A stretch of DNA of 7,321 nucleotides, taken from Erysipelotrichaceae bacterium. GTDB lineage: Bacteria > Bacillota_I > Bacilli_A > Erysipelotrichales > Erysipelotrichaceae. Under the pieces are notes generated by a model. That model saw nothing but the letters and a program-made list of their open reading frames with translations. It was not told the DNA's origin and searched no databases. Below are positions 5,152-7,321 of the stretch, one piece after another. Position numbers and translations under genes: made by a program. The stretch lies in the NCBI GenBank assembly GCA_030533035.1, contig JAUNJW010000099.1:1-7321 (forward strand), given 5' to 3'. Each line of letters starts with the position of its first letter. Position 1 is the first letter of the stretch.

Positions 5152-6453
5152 ATGAAAACAATTACTTACGAAATCACCAATCCACTCGGAATGCATGCAC
5201 GTCCGGCCGCTTTCGTTGCGCAGGCATGTGTAGCACTGCCTTCACAGATCACCATCAAGTGCGGCGACAAGAAAGCAAACGGCGACAACGTTCTGCAGAT
5301 CCTCGCTCTCGACGCACAGCAGGGCTCCGTACTCGAAATCACCGCTGAAGGCGGCGATGAAGATCTGGCTCTGTCGACAATCAAAGAGGAACTCGACCGC
5401 AGACTGAAGAGATATGAAGAAGTTCCTGTTCTCAAGATCGCGTTCTTCGGCGCAAAAGACTATGACCGTATTTTCTTCAGCGAACTGGCAAGTGACGTTG
5501 GTGAAGGCGCATATAACTGCGACATCAAGTACTTCAATGCCCGTCTGACTCCTGAAACAGCCGGCCTGGCAAAGGGCTTCGACGCTGTATGTATCTTCGT
5601 TAATGACGAGTGCCCGAGAAGCGCTGTTGAAAAACTGCACGAGTGCGGTATCAAGCTGATCCTTCTCAGATGCGCCGGCTTCAACAACGTTGACCTGCAG
5701 GCTGCCAAGGAATGCGGCATCAGAGTCGCACGTGTTCCGGCTTACTCACCTTACGCAGTCGCTGAACATGCCATCACTCTGGCTATGACCTGCAACCGCC
5801 GTATGCACAAGGCTGTCAACAAGGTCAAGGACAACAACTTCGCTCTGAGCGGACTCCTCGGTGTCGACCTCCACAACAAGGTTGCCGGTATCATGGGTAC
5901 AGGCAAGATCGGCCAGTGCATGGCTGCTATCTGCAAGGGCTTCGGCATGACAGTTCTGGGCTGGGACGCATTCCCGAACCAGAAGCTCGTTGAACAGGGC
6001 CTGCTGACTTATGTTGAAAAGGATGAACTGCTTGCCAAGGCAGACCTCATTTCCCTCCACGCTCCGCTGATCATGGGTCCTAAGGGCACATATCATATGA
6101 TCGACGCTGACGCCATCTCCAAGATGAAGGATACAGCAATCCTCATCAACACAGCCCGCGGCGGCCTGATCGACACAGAAGCTCTGATCGATGCCCTGAA
6201 AGCCGGCAAGTTCCACGCAGTCGGTCTTGACGTATACGAAGGCGAAGACGCCAACGTTTACACAGACCACTCCGATGACTTCCTGGTCAATGACATTACA
6301 GCCAGACTGACAATGTTCCCGAACGTTGTTCTGACTTCCCACCAGGCATTCTTCACAAGAGAAGCTCTGCAGGCAATCGCAGCTGTTACTCTTGAAAATG
6401 CCCGTAACTTCAACCAGGGTGTTGACCTCGGCGCTGCTGAGTGCAAGGCATAA
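5152..6453 (+). CDS. HPr phosphocarrier domain fused to LdhA-type D-lactate dehydrogenase
   Basis: A 433-residue two-domain cytosolic protein. Residues 1-88 are a full HPr domain: active-site loop GMHARPAA with His15 and Arg17 at canonical positions, and a closing helix around residues 69-85. Position 46, the HPr-kinase serine of Gram-positive HPr, is Asn. Residues 93-433 are a full NAD-dependent D-lactate dehydrogenase very similar to E. coli LdhA: AVCIFVND (145-152), LRCAGFNNVDL (172-182), VPAYSPYAVAEHAI (195-208), nucleotide loop GTGKIG (249-254) with Asp272 after the second strand favouring NAD, then catalytic Arg336 (INTARGG), Glu365 (DVYEGE) and His397 (SHQAF). The spacing of these three (29 and 32 residues) is that of known D-LDHs. 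It should reduce pyruvate to D-lactate. No stop, frameshift or in-frame start codon separates the domains. Codon use is strongly biased (all Phe are TTC), suggesting high expression. Its own promoter and terminator flank it. Confidence 0.93.
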   Translation: MKTITYEITNPLGMHARPAAFVAQACVALPSQITIKCGDKKANGDNVLQILALDAQQGSVLEITAEGGDEDLALSTIKEELDRRLKRYEEVPVLKIAFFGAKDYDRIFFSELASDVGEGAYNCDIKYFNARLTPETAGLAKGFDAVCIFVNDECPRSAVEKLHECGIKLILLRCAGFNNVDLQAAKECGIRVARVPAYSPYAVAEHAITLAMTCNRRMHKAVNKVKDNNFALSGLLGVDLHNKVAGIMGTGKIGQCMAAICKGFGMTVLGWDAFPNQKLVEQGLLTYVEKDELLAKADLISLHAPLIMGPKGTYHMIDADAISKMKDTAILINTARGGLIDTEALIDALKAGKFHAVGLDVYEGEDANVYTDHSDDFLVNDITARLTMFPNVVLTSHQAFFTREALQAIAAVTLENARNFNQGVDLGAAECKA

Positions 6454-6479
6454 TCCGAATTATTACCTGAATCACACAG

Positions 6480-6510
6480 GACTTCCGGAGAGATCCGGAA
6501 GTCTTTTTTT
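6480..6510 (+). terminator. Intrinsic terminator of the HPr-lactate dehydrogenase gene
   Basis: A perfect 10-bp stem GACTTCCGGA (6480-6489) and TCCGGAAGTC (6494-6503) closes on the stable GNRA-type tetraloop GAGA, followed by seven Ts (6504-6510). It begins 27 nt after the stop codon and should insulate the kinase gene from the fusion transcript. Confidence 0.95.
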
Positions 6511-6613
6511 CCCGGATATGCAGATCATCAGAGAATTCTGGTTCCGCCTGTGGCACAATATGAATGAAGAAACACAGAATTAATCATTGAATACAGGAAG
6601 GAAGAAACAGAAT

Positions 6614-7321
6614 ATGAAATTTCTCGCACTGGATTTCGGCGGCACTTTCGTCAAGCACTGTCTGATGGATGAGGACGCCAATATTGAGGCAAGAGGAGAA
6701 ATCCCCGCGCCCCTGCAGAGCACAGAAGCGTTTGTGCAGGTGATCGCGGATCTTTATGAAGAGGTGAAGGGGCAGGTGGACGGCATTGCCATCTCAATGC
6801 CCGGCGTCATGGATTCTGAAAAAGGATATCTTTATTCCGCCGGCGCCTACACATCTGTGATGGGCGAAAAAAATCTCTTTGAGCTTCTCAAAGACAGGGT
6901 CGATGTGCCGGTCGCGGTTGAAAATGACGGCAAGTCGGCAGTTCTCGCGGAAGCCTGGAAAGGCTCCCTGCAGGGCGTATCGGACGCGGCGGCAATCATT
7001 ATCGGCAGCGGTCTTGGCGGCGGCATCATTATGGACGGCAGACTGCGCAAGGGTGCCCACTTCGCTTCCGGCGAAATCAGCGGCTGCCTGCAGATCCCCG
7101 GTGACTACGGATTCAATAACCTGGCGGGAGGCGGCGGCTCCACAAGCGGCCTGCTGATGATGGTGGCCATTGCCAAAGGAATGAATCCGGCCCAGTTTGT
7201 GGTTTCCAGATTTATGGTGCAGGGAGAGCCGGATCCCAATCTGCCGATCTATGGCGGCCGGGATGTGTTCAGATGGATCGATGAAGGCGATCCTGTCACC
7301 TGCGCGGTTTATGAAAAGTGG
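6614..7321 (+). CDS. ROK family sugar kinase, N-terminal 236 residues (3' end outside window)
   Basis: The frame stays open from the ATG at 6614 to the last base. ROK kinases phosphorylate hexoses or N-acetylhexosamines with ATP in the cytosol. Visible motifs are the phosphate-binding loop LDFGGTFVK (6-14), the SMPGVMD strand (61-67), the catalytic motif VENDGKSAVLAEAW (102-115) with Asp105 as likely base, and the ROK signature GSGLGGGIIMDGRLRKG (131-147) ending in ASGEIS (151-156). The zinc-binding HxnCxCGxxGC motif that normally follows is absent; the region reads GCLQIPGDYGF with one cysteine, as in the non-zinc ROK group of Firmicutes. The ribosome binding site AAGGAAG (6598-6604) lies 9 nt before the ATG. 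It sits 103 nt after a strong terminator, and no clear promoter is seen in that gap. Substrate unresolved: glucose, mannose, ManNAc or beta-glucosides are all possible. Confidence 0.9.
   Translation, partial: MKFLALDFGGTFVKHCLMDEDANIEARGEIPAPLQSTEAFVQVIADLYEEVKGQVDGIAISMPGVMDSEKGYLYSAGAYTSVMGEKNLFELLKDRVDVPVAVENDGKSAVLAEAWKGSLQGVSDAAAIIIGSGLGGGIIMDGRLRKGAHFASGEISGCLQIPGDYGFNNLAGGGGSTSGLLMMVAIAKGMNPAQFVVSRFMVQGEPDPNLPIYGGRDVFRWIDEGDPVTCAVYEKW

Noticed and set aside
5746..6342. 198-codon - strand open frame
   Set aside because: It is antisense to the D-LDH domain. The strong codon bias of that gene depletes stop codons on the other strand, and the translation has no recognisable domain.
6551..6567. 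TGGCAC resembling the -24 element of a sigma-54 promoter
   Set aside because: The required GC at the -12 position is missing at the correct spacing.
6518..6583. 21-codon small ORF between the terminator and the kinase gene
   Set aside because: No ribosome binding site precedes its ATG, and it begins just after the T-run of a strong terminator; no sign of a leader-peptide arrangement.

Overview
The window looks like chromosomal DNA from a fermentative, low-to-mid GC Gram-positive bacterium (Bacillota). The evidence is strong AGGAG-type ribosome binding sites 8-10 nt before ATG, sigma-A-like promoter hexamers, hairpin plus T-run terminators, and a Firmicutes-style gene set (PTS HPr domain, D-lactate dehydrogenase, non-zinc ROK kinase, Cof-type HAD, MATE exporter). 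An Erysipelotrichia-like origin is a guess only. There are no rRNA or tRNA genes, CRISPR arrays, insertion sequences or phage genes.

Layout: (i) 2-76, the tail of an unidentified + strand gene. (ii) 153-1666, a two-gene + strand operon: a stand-alone CAT/E2-like acyltransferase-fold protein whose catalytic histidine position is glutamate, then a cytosolic concanavalin A-like (3-keto-disaccharide hydrolase/DUF1080-type) domain protein. It ends in a strong terminator at 1674-1722. (iii) 1728-3092, a MATE exporter on the - strand. (iv) 3200-3982, a Cof-type HAD phosphatase on the + strand, divergent from the MATE gene. (v) 3987-4946, a Gfo/Idh/MocA oxidoreductase on the - strand, converging on the HAD gene with only 4 nt between the stop codons; one hairpin spans both stops. 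(vi) 5152-6453, the centrepiece: one uninterrupted ORF that fuses a complete HPr phosphocarrier domain to a complete LdhA-type D-lactate dehydrogenase. It is followed by a textbook terminator at 6480-6510. (vii) 6614 to the window edge, the first 236 codons of a ROK-family sugar kinase.

The theme is central sugar metabolism and fermentation. In the PTS, enzyme I turns PEP into pyruvate while phosphorylating HPr on His15; D-LDH reduces pyruvate to D-lactate and regenerates NAD+. In the fusion, His15 is intact at its canonical number, but the regulatory serine position 46 is asparagine. The dehydrogenase keeps its nucleotide-binding motif and all three catalytic residues (Arg336, Glu365, His397). 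I infer a protein that can accept phosphate from enzyme I but cannot be phosphorylated by HPr kinase, and so may couple PTS state or enzyme I docking to lactate formation. Its codon use (all 18 Phe codons are TTC) suggests high expression.

The remaining genes look like individually promoted housekeeping or accessory functions with frequent strand switching. No intergenic stretch exceeds 300 bases; the longest (4947-5151) holds the divergent control regions of the oxidoreductase and the fusion gene.
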